Counted from the stretch's first letter, positions 45,191-54,417 are shown. The stretch: DNA of 64,000 nt from an uncultured Candidatus Entotheonella sp. (GCA_958295825.1 OY282375.1:1783489-1847488); one strand, 5' to 3'. A program made the numbers and translations. The notes: generated by a model from the sequence alone, not told the origin.

Positions 45191-45929
45191 TCATGCAGCC
45201 TCACGACTCGATTTTCGAGCCGCAGCAACAATCGACTCGAAAATATGTTCCGCCAAATGCCGGACAACCGGGACGACAACGCCGTCCCCAGTCAAATGAT
45301 ACGCCTTATTGTAGTTGACAGGCAGAATGTAGTGATCGGGAAGCCCCATAAGCCGCGCCGTTTCCCGGCTTGATATAAGCCGGGACTTTACCGCGTTCCC
45401 CGCCACCACCACTATCAATTGGCGGCTTGAACCACCAGCCGGGGGTTCGGAGACAGCCTGCCATGTCGTCAAAGCGGATTTCGGCCCTCTGTACTTTGCA
45501 TCCGCTTTCATCCTTGTTGGAAGACGGAGCAAATCGTCGTGAAGTCTTTCCCATCGTGTGAGGCGAGCGTGCCGCAAACATTTTCAAGCACGATGAGCTG
45601 CGGTGCGAGCCCTTCTGGATAACAGCTTGTGTGAGACGCCAAAAGGGCAAAAACGTTCCTGAACGGTCCCCTTTAAGGCCAGCCCCACTCCCGGCAAGGG
45701 ACAGGTCTTGGCATGGGAAAGAAGCCCACGTCAGGTCGGCCCGCCCTGGCAAATCGTTGGGCGTAAGGGTGCGAACATCAGCTGTCTTGATGACATCGCG
45801 TCCCCAGTTCTTCGCATAGATGCGACTTTTCTTGTAGTCAAAATCATTGGCGAACAGACAAACCCACGCTGTGCCAAGACCCGCGCGAGCCATTCCACCG
45901 CCGGCGAAAAATTCGTAGAATTGGCTCAT
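45191..45929 (-). pseudogene. C5-cytosine DNA methyltransferase, frameshifted
   Basis: Motif I is FYEFFAGGGMARAGLG at the N-terminus, and motif IV is SFPCQDLSLAGSG with the catalytic Cys. After a lost base near 45620 the next frame reads GLAPQLIVLENVCGTLASHDGKDF (motif VI). Then come RFDDMAGCLRTP (motif VIII) and, in another frame, SRLISSRETARLMGLPDHY (IX-X). At least two or three frameshifts, and little room for a target-recognition domain, so it is inactive or short. A patch-repair or restriction relic. Confidence 0.82.
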
Positions 45930-45990
45930 TCGATACTCGCCTCAGTAGTTGTTCGCGCCTCCGTTAGATTGTCACACATATGCTTCATTG

Positions 45991-46274
45991 GGGAATTATA
46001 TACTTTGGTAACCGCTCACTGAGACATACCGTTTTGCCTCGGCGTCAGGGCCGCCTCGGTAAGGGCAAAGTACCCTGCCACTAAGATGTTGACCGCAGTG
46101 TTGACGTTGCGGTCAAGCGAGACGCCATACGTCGGGCAATCGTACCCGTTCTGGCTTCCCCGGGCGCCGCAGCGCGAAGGCCATCGCCACGTAGCGAGGG
46201 CAGCTTCCAACGAACCGGCGGCCGGCCCATGCTGCCTTGTACGTTGGTAAATGTTACTTAGGTATATAATTCCC
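45991..46274 (-). mobile_element. Small inverted-repeat element carrying a TnpB tail
   Basis: 284 bases bounded by imperfect 22-base inverted repeats (19 of 22 matching) at 45991-46012 and 46253-46274. They share a perfect GGGAATTATATAC/GTATATAATTCCC core. Inside, on the minus strand, is a TnpB-like C-terminal fragment. This looks like a MITE-type derivative. No target duplication is obvious. Confidence 0.6.
46016..46160 (-). pseudogene. TnpB-like C-terminal fragment
   Basis: The minus strand reads YDCPTYGVSLDRNVNTAVNILVAG, matching the zinc-ribbon/RuvC-III end of IS200/IS605-type TnpB, where DRDxNAAxNIL is conserved. Only about 45 residues are left and the Cys pairs are damaged. Confidence 0.6.
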
Positions 46275-46350
46275 TTTTTCAGGCAGGAGATTGCCAAGGG
46301 CAATTGAGGAACCCTTGGCAATCCGGCTCGCAGGCTCAGTCTCAATTGGC

Positions 46351-46866
46351 CTATTCGAACATCTTCTTGATGTTATCCAAGCCCATCTGATAAATGCCGC
46401 GCAGGGTTTCGGCCATCTCGGCGCCATCGTCTTCATAGGTGTCGGCGTCGATCTGACCGATCCACTCGACGACGGAAGTTCCCGGGTCCGTGGCGGGGTA
46501 CACCCTGACCGTGGAACGGTAGCGGGCGTCGGTCAGGAAGCCCTTGCTCATGATGTAGGTGTAGTGGCTCGGGCCTTGATCGGCCATGGGCTCGTCCAGC
46601 TTCATGCCGTCTTCGAACGTGAGGTAGCGGATCGAACCAACCCCCTTGCTACTGGTCATCACGCAATCGACGACAATGGGAAGGAACTTTGTCAAGTCGC
46701 AAAAGCCGCCGATTTCTCCCCAAACAGCTTCGGTGGGGGCATTTACCTGGATCCACGTGTAAACGTTGAGGTTCTTCGCATAGGCCGTGCCGGCGCCTAA
46801 CATCAGGGTGACGGCCGCTACGCCGGTCAGGCGGCGCATCGTCCGCTGCAGGTACGTCTGATTCAT
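46351..46866 (-). CDS. Periplasmic SRPBCC (START-like) protein
   Basis: 171 residues with a signal peptide (basic start, hydrophobic GVAAVTLMLGAGTAYA, cleavage after AYA). A SRPBCC-type lipid/polyketide-binding fold follows: VYTWIQVNAPTEAVWGEIGGFCDLTKFLPIVVDC, SIRYLTFEDG and VVEWIGQIDADTY. It probably binds a hydrophobic ligand in the periplasm; no catalytic role can be assigned. A GAGGAGG ribosome site lies upstream. Apparently intact despite the mobile DNA around it. Confidence 0.75.
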   Translation of the reverse strand: MNQTYLQRTMRRLTGVAAVTLMLGAGTAYAKNLNVYTWIQVNAPTEAVWGEIGGFCDLTKFLPIVVDCVMTSSKGVGSIRYLTFEDGMKLDEPMADQGPSHYTYIMSKGFLTDARYRSTVRVYPATDPGTSVVEWIGQIDADTYEDDGAEMAETLRGIYQMGLDNIKKMFE

Positions 46867-47070
46867 TTCCAGCTTTCCTCCTCGCTTCCCTCCGATTGAT
46901 CTCGCCTATTCTCTAACTGTCCATAACAGGCGGCTTCTGAGCGGGCGGCAGAATAGCCGTTGCGATCTGATGGGTCAATACCCCGGTTGCGTTGCGGGGG
47001 GAGTTGGCATAAGGTGAGACCCGCCGCAGGGACATCGTGTCAGGACAGGCGATCACAAGGAGAACCAGCC

Positions 47071-47502
47071 ATGGCGAAGATCAAGCACATTGCTCTTTCG
47101 ACGCAGAACCCGGACGAAACGGCCAAGTTTTATACCGAGGTGTTCGGCCTGGAAGAAATCGCCAAGCTCGACGGGCCGGGGGCTTCCGGTTACTACCTCA
47201 GCGACGGCGACATCAACATAGCGATACTCAAGTTCAAGAACGATGCCGTCGCCGGAACGGAGCGCGGCAAGGAATGGAGCGGCCTGCACCACATCGGGTT
47301 TCAGGTGGAAAGCCTGGAGGACATCGCGGCCAAGCTGACCGCAGTCGACGCGGCGCCGCGCGACGACATCAACCAGGCGCTCGGGGTGGGTATGGGGCGC
47401 CCGCATCATGCCAACGTCGAGGTCAAATACAGCGGACCGGACGGCGTCATTGTCGACGTGTCGGAGACCGGCTGGGTGGGCACGTCGCCGCTGCAGAGTT
47501 GA
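47071..47502 (+). CDS. VOC-family (glyoxalase-like) metalloprotein
   Basis: 143 residues: IKHIALSTQNPDETAKFYTEVFGLEEI at the start and GLHHIGFQVESLEDIAAKL in the centre, two beta-alpha-beta-beta-beta units with His (KHIAL, HHIGF) as probable metal ligands, and a GPDGVIVDVSE end. AAGGAG is 8 bases before the ATG at 47071. A dioxygenase, isomerase or resistance function is possible. Confidence 0.88.
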   Translation: MAKIKHIALSTQNPDETAKFYTEVFGLEEIAKLDGPGASGYYLSDGDINIAILKFKNDAVAGTERGKEWSGLHHIGFQVESLEDIAAKLTAVDAAPRDDINQALGVGMGRPHHANVEVKYSGPDGVIVDVSETGWVGTSPLQS

Positions 47503-47506
47503 TCCC

Positions 47507-48124
47507 CTAAAGCTGTCCGCGTATCAACCCTTTCAGGGTCGCCAGGCACGACGCCGTGTCCTCAAACACGATGCCGTGCATGCCTAGCGCCCGCGCGGCT
47601 GCGACGTTTGCCGGGAGGTCGTCGATAAACGCGCAGGCGGACGCCGGCAGGGCGAGCATTGCGAGGATGGCTTCATACGCCGCGGCGTCCGGCTTCATCA
47701 CGCCGGTCTCGGCGGAAATGGCGATGTGGTCGAAGCGCCGCACCAGATCCTGCGCCTCAAGCATGCCACGCAGATCGGTGCTGAAATTGCTCAGCAGTCC
47801 CAGTGTGATGCCCTGTTGCCGCAGGCGGTCGATGCAGGCCAACAGTTGTTGATTGAGAACGTCCCCACTGTAAAACGACGCCCGCAGCCCGCGCAATTGC
47901 GATTTGCTCAGCCCCAGTTCTCCTTCCACCGCCTGCCAGTGCGCGTCCGATTGGATACTGCCGTTTTGCGCCGCCACCCATGACCGCTTGTCGTGCACCG
48001 TCGCCGTCAAGGTGCCCGGCGCCAAGCCGAGGTCGCGTTCCCAGGCCGCCCGCGGCTCCGGGTTGGCGGTCCGGGCCAAGACGCCGCCGTAGTCGAAGAT
48101 CACGGCCTCGATGCCGCCTCGCAT
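47507..48124 (-). CDS. HAD-superfamily hydrolase
   Basis: 205 residues. Motif I is VIFDYGGVLA (here FDYGG; the second Asp of DxD is replaced by Gly). Motif II is LGLLSNFS, motif III is KPDAAAYE and motif IV is CAFIDDLPANV. This is the pattern of HAD-IA hydrolases near epoxide-hydrolase-N/YihX types, in which FDxGGV is normal. Phosphatase on a small substrate is likely. Its stop converges with the VOC gene, 4 bases apart. Confidence 0.88.
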   Translation of the reverse strand: MRGGIEAVIFDYGGVLARTANPEPRAAWERDLGLAPGTLTATVHDKRSWVAAQNGSIQSDAHWQAVEGELGLSKSQLRGLRASFYSGDVLNQQLLACIDRLRQQGITLGLLSNFSTDLRGMLEAQDLVRRFDHIAISAETGVMKPDAAAYEAILAMLALPASACAFIDDLPANVAAARALGMHGIVFEDTASCLATLKGLIRGQL

Positions 48125-48143
48125 GTTGGATTCCTCATCAAGC

Positions 48144-48179
48144 TGTAGGTCGGATTAGCGAAGTGTAATCCGACATTCC
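48144..48179. repeat. Dispersed palindrome, GGTCGGATTA family
   Basis: TGTAGGTCGGATTAGCGAAG then TGTAATCCGACATTCC, the clearest copy in the window. Confidence 0.75.
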
Positions 48180-48295
48180 ACCGCCCCCCGTAGGCTTCTG
48201 CTGTCGGCTTACGTGGCGATAGCGGGTTCGATAACCCGCGACAAGGCTAAACAGGTGCAGATGTCAATGCCGCATGGCCTGCTCAAAAACCATGA

Positions 48296-48885
48296 GACAT
48301 CCGGAGCACGAGGCGCCACTGGTTCGGCGTTGCGCTTCTGTGGTTGCTCACGCTTCCGGGTTGTACGTCTGAGCAATTGGGAACGTTCTCCGAGGTCATG
48401 CGGGCTATGGCAGAAAACCCCAAGCCGGTGAACTCGGATGTCTATCCGACCAATACCTCAATCGACCTTCCAGCCAAATCCCGCGCCGTGGTGCATACAG
48501 ATTACCAGGATTCTCCATTGGCGCCTTTTTTCAGGCCAAGCTGCAAAACACCTGCAACGAGACGATGCACGTCACGTACGGATACAGTACGAAATTGGCT
48601 GGAACAACTCTTCAGGTGCCGTGGTTGTACACCCAGGCAGACGGGGCTCCGGGAACAACGACGCTTTCCCCCTGGGAAAGTGAAGGTATTGCACCTTTAA
48701 CCTACGGACATCTCGATCAGGTATTCTGGTGTGCCTGCAGAGATGCGCACGCTCGGGCAGTGTTCGCCGAACCAATGGGTATGGGCTCCACAATTGCAGG
48801 TGTCGATGCGCTTCCCACTAGACCGAAGCCCCGTCGGGTTCGGGCGGTGGACCGGTATGTGCCACCTCGCGTCGCGGCTGTTTAG
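48296..48885 (+). pseudogene. Putative lipoprotein, frameshifted
   Basis: A lipobox-like GVALLWLLTLPGCTSEQLG is followed by SEVMRAMAENPKPVNSDVYPTN, with no start codon in frame (the nearest ATG is out of frame at 48292). Near 48530, at a run of T, the reading moves to another frame continuing AFFQAKLQNTCNETMHVTYGYS, then PWLYTQADGAPGTTTLSPWESEG and QVFWCACRDA. This looks like one former secreted protein with at least two lesions. The family is not recognised. Confidence 0.5.
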
Positions 48886-48947
48886 GTGAGCCTTCTGTCG
48901 AAAAACTGTCTGCATTCCAATCGGCCAACTTCTGATAACCCTGCGTT

Positions 48948-49487
48948 ATGTTGCCCTTGTCTGAAATGGCGCCTGATCTACTCCGTTCGCATCGAATGAG
49001 AGGTACAAAATACCCCGACCATAACCATCTTCTGGGTGTTCTGGACGAGTGCTTTGTGGATAGCAGTTTCAGCGTCACCAATAAGGGGGGCAAAGGTGGC
49101 AAGATCATGGCGATTGCAGACGGCTCTGGTCTTCCTGTCTCCTTGGGCACAGCAAGTGCTACGCCGCACGAGACGACCTTCGTCGGCGCTTTGATCGCAA
49201 GCCGAGCCGGCCATTGGCGACAAAACCTATGACAGCGACCTGTTGGATGCGGCGTGCCGGGAGTCAGGTGTCGAGTGGATTGCGCCGCCCCGCAGACACC
49301 ACAGCAAGCCTCGCCCACAAGACGGTCGTACATGGCGTCGTTACAAGCGGCGATGGAAGATCGATGCCTTTTTGCCTGGCTGCCTACCGCAGGCCGGTCA
49401 CTCGATAGGAACGCGATGTGGCCAATTTCCTGGCCTTTCTCAAACTTGCTGCCTTCAGCATGCTCGACAAGAAGTATTTATGAGATG
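48948..49487 (+). pseudogene. IS5/IS4-type transposase remnant
   Basis: DECFVDSSFSVTNKGGKGGKIMAIADGSGLPVSLG contains the first DDE Asp region. It is followed, in shifted frames, by IGDKTYDSDLLDAACRESG (second Asp) and RPQDGRTWRRYKRRWKIDAF (Glu region), ending near SMLDKKYL. Several frameshifts; no clear element ends. Confidence 0.75.
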
Positions 49488-49494
49488 ACTTCTA

Positions 49495-49961
49495 GGGCCT
49501 GTTGACATTTAGGCAAGCGCCGAGCGAGAACTCACCGCATGAATCATCGCGGCGTAACTGACGTCCGTCTTCTCAAAACGCATCGCAAGACGACGGAAGT
49601 GCCTGAGGTTACAAAAGAAATTCTCCACCAGATGACACCACTTGTACATCTCCACGTCGTAATCGATCTCATCAACGCGATTCGGCGAAGACGCCTTTGT
49701 GCGCCCACCTCCGGAAACGTTGGAACAGCGAGTTCCACAGCCCGAACTCGCCGGGTAAATCGCGCCATGGAGAGCCGGTGCGAGCCATCCAGGAGCGCCC
49801 GGGGTCGCCGTTCTTTCCAGGTAGTAGGGGCGCCACGCGTGCCCATTGCGAGTCGCTGAGGATTCTTCGCGCCACGTGTCCACCTCCACTTGGCTGATCT
49901 GGATCGGGGGTTGAATTCCCCTCAATTACAGACGATGGACTATATGAATGTCAACAGGCCC
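49495..49961 (-). mobile_element. Internally deleted IS5-family element (non-autonomous)
   Basis: 467 bases with perfect 15-base terminal repeats GGGCCTGTTGACATT / AATGTCAACAGGCCC and TA on both flanks. On the minus strand the transposase start is present (ARRILSDSQWARVAPLLPG and SPWRDLPGEFGLWNSLFQRF). It then jumps to the C-terminal VENFFCNLRHFRRLAMRFEKTD. The catalytic Asp regions are deleted. Unrelated ends to the 44.2 and 50.7 kb copies. Confidence 0.88.
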
Positions 49962-50136
49962 TAGAAAGCTCCTGGCTCTGTGCTATATTTGCTGGGAGCC
50001 GTATTGATCTTTATCGTGGCATACTTCCTGGAAGATTCAAACGCCAATGCCTGATAACGGATTTGAATGGCCCGGCATCTTCGTCTCCATCGAATAAGGG
50101 CAACGTGATTGAGCCCATGGGTGACATTGAGCCATG

Positions 50137-50601
50137 TCAAGCGGCGCGCGGTTGGCTTTCAGGGCGATGACGACATGCTTGTGCCCAGAGTCTGGCGGAT
50201 GACGTGCAGATTTTCTTTGGCTGAAAACCAGCTTTCAGCCAGCACGTAGCGATAGGCCAACTGATTGCGTTGGCACACGGTGAGCATGCGGCGCAGCTGT
50301 TCATTCTTGGAAAGGAGGGCTCTTGCGCTTCAAGCGGCCCGTCTTCGCCATAGGGCTTTTCCTCAATGGTGTCGTCGAAGATGAGGACGCCGGCATCGTC
50401 TTCAACGGCGCGCACCATGGGTTTGACGAGTTGCCAGAGGGTTTTGGAATCAAAGTGTTGTTGGGATAGGAAACGGGTTATCTGGTCATGGCTGATTGAG
50501 CCATCGAGCAGGTCTGAGAGACCCGTTGCGGTGGTTGCGCCGAAGGAACTCAAGAGGTATTGCTGTGGAGGTCTACGAGTTCTCTGTTCATAGTCGCTCA
50601 T
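50137..50601 (-). pseudogene. IS4/IS701-like transposase remnant
   Basis: The N-terminus SISHDQITRFLSQQHFDSKTLWQLVKP and VLIFDDTIEEKPY (first catalytic Asp) fit DDE transposases of the IS4/IS701 type. The frame then shifts near 50320: the next frame reads LRRMLTVCQRNQLAYRYVLAESWFSAKENL. It ends far short of a full protein of more than 400 residues. Confidence 0.7.
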
Positions 50602-50713
50602 CCACTTCTTGACTCAATGACCCTAACGGCGCGTAACATCACTGGGTAAGGTCTCCTCTGTCTGCGGGGCTACCTGTACGACCACAAACACCGAGCCAGT
50701 GATAACCTGCCTA

Positions 50714-51564
50714 GGCTCAGGACTCATAACCAGAAACTAACCGTGGCAGCTATGCAGATGGCACTGAAGAACGTATGCGCACAGCGGTCGTAACGAGTGG
50801 CGATGCGGCGCCAATCCTTCAGCCTGCCAAACAGGCGCTCAATGAGGTTGCGGCTCTTGTAAAGCTCCGTGTCGTAGCCAATCGGCTCTTTACGGTTGGC
50901 GCGGCCCGGAATAGAGGACTTGATGCCTTGCTTGGCAAGGGCCTCGCGCAACCTGTTGCTGTCATAACCCTTGTCGGCTATCAAGACATCGGCTTTCGGT
51001 AGGGCGTCAAGTACCGTATCAGCCCCGCAGTAGTCGCTGACCTGCCCCGCCGTCAACCGCAGCACGACGGGCTTGCCATCGCCGTCGCAGACGGCGTGGA
51101 GCTTCGAGTTCAGCCCACCCCGGGTGCGTCCGATCTGGCGTGGGAAAGCCCCCCCTTGAGCAGGCTGGCGGCGGTGCGATGCGATGCGCTTTGAGATGGG
51201 TGCTGTCGATCATGACCGTCTTGGTGGCGGTGCTTTCGGCAGCCAGGGCTTGGAAGATGCGGTCGAAGACCCTGGCCCTGCTCCAGCGCACGAAGCGATT
51301 GTAGAGTGTCTTGTGGGGTCCGTAACAGGCGGGCGCGTCGCGCCACCTCAGCCCATAGCGGATGACGTGGATGATGCCGCTGATGACCTTTCGGTCATCG
51401 CCGCGCGGGACACCGCGCCCCTTGTTGGGTGACAGGGGTTTGAGTCGGTCAAACGGGTCGTCGGACAGCCAGAAGTGGTGCTCGGACATGATCGTTCTCC
51501 TTGTGGCGTCAGGGTGTTGACTCTCATCACAGGCCCCATGATACTCTTTTATAGGTCCTGAGCC
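50714..51564 (-). mobile_element. IS5-family (IS427 group) element, copy 2
   Basis: 851 bases, same ends as copy 1 and TA flanks (50712-50713, 51565-51566). The four-base length difference from copy 1 is explained by a 5-base GCATC duplication plus one base fewer in the G run. It lies 55 bases upstream of the sigma factor gene. Confidence 0.92.
50724..51489 (-). pseudogene. IS427-group transposase, copy 2, out of frame
   Basis: The N-terminal half, MSEHHFWLSDDPFDRLKPLSPNK to MIDSTHLKAHR, and the C-terminal half, VSDYCGADTVLDALPKADVLIADKGYDS onward, are in different frames. A 5-base duplication near 51180 and G7 instead of G8 near 51150 break the join. IS427 elements can use frameshifting at the G run, but the duplication makes normal joining unlikely. 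Confidence 0.85.
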
Positions 51565-51619
51565 TACTGATCCCCACCTTCACCTACCAGTTTCCCTGAG
51601 CAGGCCGAAGAGGACAGCC

Positions 51620-52192
51620 ATGGCTAAACGAGATGCCATAAGCCGTCAAGAGGAATTCGAAGCCGTCGCCCTTGAGCACTTCGACGTCCTCTACAGCACC
51701 GCCATGCGCCTGACACGCAACGTCCATGAGGCCCAGGACTTGGTTCAGGAGACCTACCTCAAGGCGTATCGCTTCTTTGATCGTTTCGAACCTGGAACAA
51801 ATATCAAGGCGTGGTTGTTCACGATTCTACGGAACACACACATCAATACCTATCGAAAAGCCTCGCGGCAGCAGGAGCAGACGGATTTTGAACGTGTCGA
51901 GCCCTTCTATGCCGATCCGACCCTGTTCCCCGAATGGACCGATCGAGCCTCCCTGGAAGAGGTGCTGCGGCACGTCGTTCAAGACGACGTTAAACGCGCC
52001 TTGGACGCGCTCCCTGAGGTCTATCGCATGGTCGTCTTGTTGGCCGACATGGCCGAATTTTCGTACAAGGAAATCGCCGCCATCATCGACTGCCCGGAAG
52101 GAACGGTGATGAGCCGTCTGTTTCGCGGGCGACGGTTGCTGCGAAAGAGTCTCGCGGAGTTCGCGCGTAAGAATGGATACATTAAGGAATAA
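51620..52192 (+). CDS. ECF (RpoE-like) sigma factor
   Basis: 190 residues. Region 2 (EEFEAVALEHFDVLYSTAMRLTRNVHEAQDLVQETYLKAYRFFDRF ... IKAWLFTILRNTHIN) and region 4 (VKRALDALPEVYRMVVLLADMAEFSYKEIAAIIDCPEGTVMSRLFRGRRLL) are both complete. It starts with ATG behind GAAGAGGACAGCC. It is followed 3 bases later by its likely anti-sigma factor. The IS copy 2 end lies 55 bases upstream, so the native promoter may be cut or replaced. Confidence 0.93.
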   Translation: MAKRDAISRQEEFEAVALEHFDVLYSTAMRLTRNVHEAQDLVQETYLKAYRFFDRFEPGTNIKAWLFTILRNTHINTYRKASRQQEQTDFERVEPFYADPTLFPEWTDRASLEEVLRHVVQDDVKRALDALPEVYRMVVLLADMAEFSYKEIAAIIDCPEGTVMSRLFRGRRLLRKSLAEFARKNGYIKE

Positions 52193-52195
52193 GTC

Positions 52196-53071
52196 ATGTT
52201 GTCTTGTGAGCAATGTAGGAAATATCTGGCGTTTTTTCTCGATCAGGCGCTGGGCGTAAAGGAAAGCCTGGACATGCAGGAGCATCTGCAAGAATGCCCG
52301 GAGTGCACTGATCTAGTAGCGGCTGAGCGTGCCGTGCGGGCCGCGGTGCGTCAGCAGGCTGCCACGGCGCCTTTGCCGCAGACGGAAAAACAGCAGTTGA
52401 TCCGGCGCGCCATGCAACAGCGCAGGCATCGCTGGCCGCAGTTAGCGACGCTGCGCGAAGCTGTGCAGTGGCGAGACGTCGGCCTTGGCGCAGCGGTGGC
52501 CACAGCCATGCTGCTGGTGTTCCTGAATCCGGTGCGCGGCTTGTTAAGCGGGGACAACGCGGCGCACAAATTCGTGCACGAGACCGCCATGGCGTATCAC
52601 ACCTATCTGGACCAGGACGTACCCATGGAAGTCAAGACAAGTGACGACGGCCAGCTCATTCGATGGGCCAACGACGTCATCGGCCATTCCTTGCACGTGC
52701 CCTGCATTACCGACAAAGCCGCGCAGTTGGTGGGGGGCCGCCTGTGCCGACTACGGGACCGCAAGGGCTTGGCGATGAAGTACAGGCACGAGGGCTCGGA
52801 CCTGCTGGTGTTCGCTTTCCGGGATGCCGCCCTGTCGCTTCCTGACCGGCGCATGACACCGACCGAAGCCGGAAACTTCTACGTACGGCACGTCGAGGGC
52901 CGTCCGGTTATATTGTGGCAGCGTGCCGGCGTGACCTATTCCATGGTCGGCGACATCGACCACCAAGTCCTGCTGCGGGTGGCCGGCTCCGTCAGGTACC
53001 TGCATGCGAAGGACGCCACCCGGAACGTTACGCTGACAAGGTCGCCCTTTACGACGCCATCAGGGCAGTGA
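52196..53071 (+). CDS. Anti-sigma factor with zinc-finger (ZAS) domain
   Basis: 291 residues. The N-terminal domain has the HxxxCxxC motif (EHLQECPEC) after an early Cys pair (CEQCRK), the zinc-binding fold that holds ECF sigma factors. One membrane segment (about 92-108, GLGAAVATAMLLVFLN) is followed by a periplasmic domain of about 180 residues with CITDKAAQLVGGRLCRLRDR. Sensing is probably at the envelope; the signal is unknown. Coupled to the sigma gene. Confidence 0.88.
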   Translation: MLSCEQCRKYLAFFLDQALGVKESLDMQEHLQECPECTDLVAAERAVRAAVRQQAATAPLPQTEKQQLIRRAMQQRRHRWPQLATLREAVQWRDVGLGAAVATAMLLVFLNPVRGLLSGDNAAHKFVHETAMAYHTYLDQDVPMEVKTSDDGQLIRWANDVIGHSLHVPCITDKAAQLVGGRLCRLRDRKGLAMKYRHEGSDLLVFAFRDAALSLPDRRMTPTEAGNFYVRHVEGRPVILWQRAGVTYSMVGDIDHQVLLRVAGSVRYLHAKDATRNVTLTRSPFTTPSGQ

Positions 53072-53388
53072 TCAGTCAAGTGTGTCGACACGCGGAGGCC
53101 GCGATCAAATCGCTCAACGTGCATAGCCAATCCCCGCCAGCCGACTACAAAATGGGTAAGTCCGAGTGCCTCTGATGCAGCCCTGCCAGTGGACTGACCT
53201 CCAGAAATTGAGGCCGCTTGTATCCAGCGCAGCTCCACCCGCCGCGCCTCCCGGTCCGCGCCCCGCAACCCCTCGTCAACACTGAGGACCATCCCCCCAC
53301 CGCGCATTTTGCCTTTTGCCGGTCCGTGTGATAAGGTCGCCGCCCATAAATCGACAGATCCATTGGGGTTACGGATAGGAAATCAGCC
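53072..53388. other. Intergenic region before trpD, no gene seen
   Basis: 317 bases. No ORF with a family match on either strand, no attenuator-like hairpin with T run and no Trp-rich leader peptide was found. A weak promoter-like TTGCCT ... TAAGGT lies at about 53310-53338. Confidence 0.4.
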
Positions 53389-54417
53389 ATGATGAGAGTG
53401 GGCATCCGGGCGGTCGTCGAGGGGAGGCATCTCACCGAAGCGGAGGCCATAGGGGTGATGACCGAGATCATGGAGGGGGTGGCAACGCCGGCGCAGATTG
53501 CCGCCTTTCTGATCGGCCTGCGGGTGAAGGGCGAGAGCATCTCGGAGATTACCGGCTGCGCCCGGGTGATGCGGGACAAGGCGACGTTTATCCGCACCCC
53601 GGCGGGCAGCACGCCGGTGGATACCGCGGGTACGGGCGGCGACTCCACGGGCACGTTCAACATTTCGACGGCGGCGGCGTTCGTAGCCGCGGGCGCCGGG
53701 GTGATCATGGCCAAACACGGCAACCGGGCAGCTTCCAGCAAGTGCGGCAGCGCCGACGTGCTGGAGGCACTGGGCGTCGACGTGTCGCTCGAACCCGCCG
53801 GCGTGGAGGCGGCCATCGCCGAGGTGGGCATCGGCTTTCTGTTCGCCCCGGCGCTCCATGGCGCCATGCGGCACGCCATCGGTCCGCGACGAGAAATCGG
53901 CGTACGGACAATCTTCAACATTCTTGGCCCCCTGACCAATCCGGCCCACGCCCGGCACCAGTTGGTGGGGGTGTACGACAGCAAGCTGACCCCGGTGCTG
54001 GCCGCGGTGCTGCACAACCTCGGCGCTGAGCGCGCCTTCGTGGTGCACGGCAACGACGGTCTGGACGAGCTGACCACGACCGGTGCCACGATAGTCTCGG
54101 AACTGCGCAGCGGCGAGGTGCATACCTACGAGGTGCGCCCGGAAGATTTCGGCGTGACGCGCGCCCGTCCTACCGACCTGCGGGGTGGTGAGGCCGCTCA
54201 CAATGCTGACTTGGTGAAGCGGATTTTGGGCAACGAGGCATCACCGCAGCGCGACATCGTGCTGTTGAACGCCGCCGCCGCGATTGCTGCCGGCACCGCC
54301 GATCAGAGTATCGCCGACTGCCTGCCGCAGGCGCGCGAATCCCTCAAAAGCGGCCGCGCCTTCGCCAAGCTCGAACAACTGCGGGAGTTTACCCAACAAT
54401 GGTCGCCGACATCCTAG
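53389..54417 (+). CDS. trpD: Anthranilate phosphoribosyltransferase TrpD
   Basis: Second step of tryptophan synthesis. 342 residues with the family motifs VDTAGTGGDSTGTFNISTAAA, MAKHGNRAASSKCGSADVLEALG, FAPALHGAMRHAIGPRREIGVRTIFNILGPLTNP and VHGNDGLDE. ATAGGA is 8 bases upstream of the ATG. It overlaps trpC by 19 bases. Confidence 0.97.
   Translation: MMRVGIRAVVEGRHLTEAEAIGVMTEIMEGVATPAQIAAFLIGLRVKGESISEITGCARVMRDKATFIRTPAGSTPVDTAGTGGDSTGTFNISTAAAFVAAGAGVIMAKHGNRAASSKCGSADVLEALGVDVSLEPAGVEAAIAEVGIGFLFAPALHGAMRHAIGPRREIGVRTIFNILGPLTNPAHARHQLVGVYDSKLTPVLAAVLHNLGAERAFVVHGNDGLDELTTTGATIVSELRSGEVHTYEVRPEDFGVTRARPTDLRGGEAAHNADLVKRILGNEASPQRDIVLLNAAAAIAAGTADQSIADCLPQARESLKSGRAFAKLEQLREFTQQWSPTS

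Noticed and set aside
49965..50061. Tail of a membrane protein (LLGAVLIFIVAYFLED) after the deleted IS
   Set aside because: Only about 30 residues with no start; probably a fragment left by the insertion, too short to annotate.
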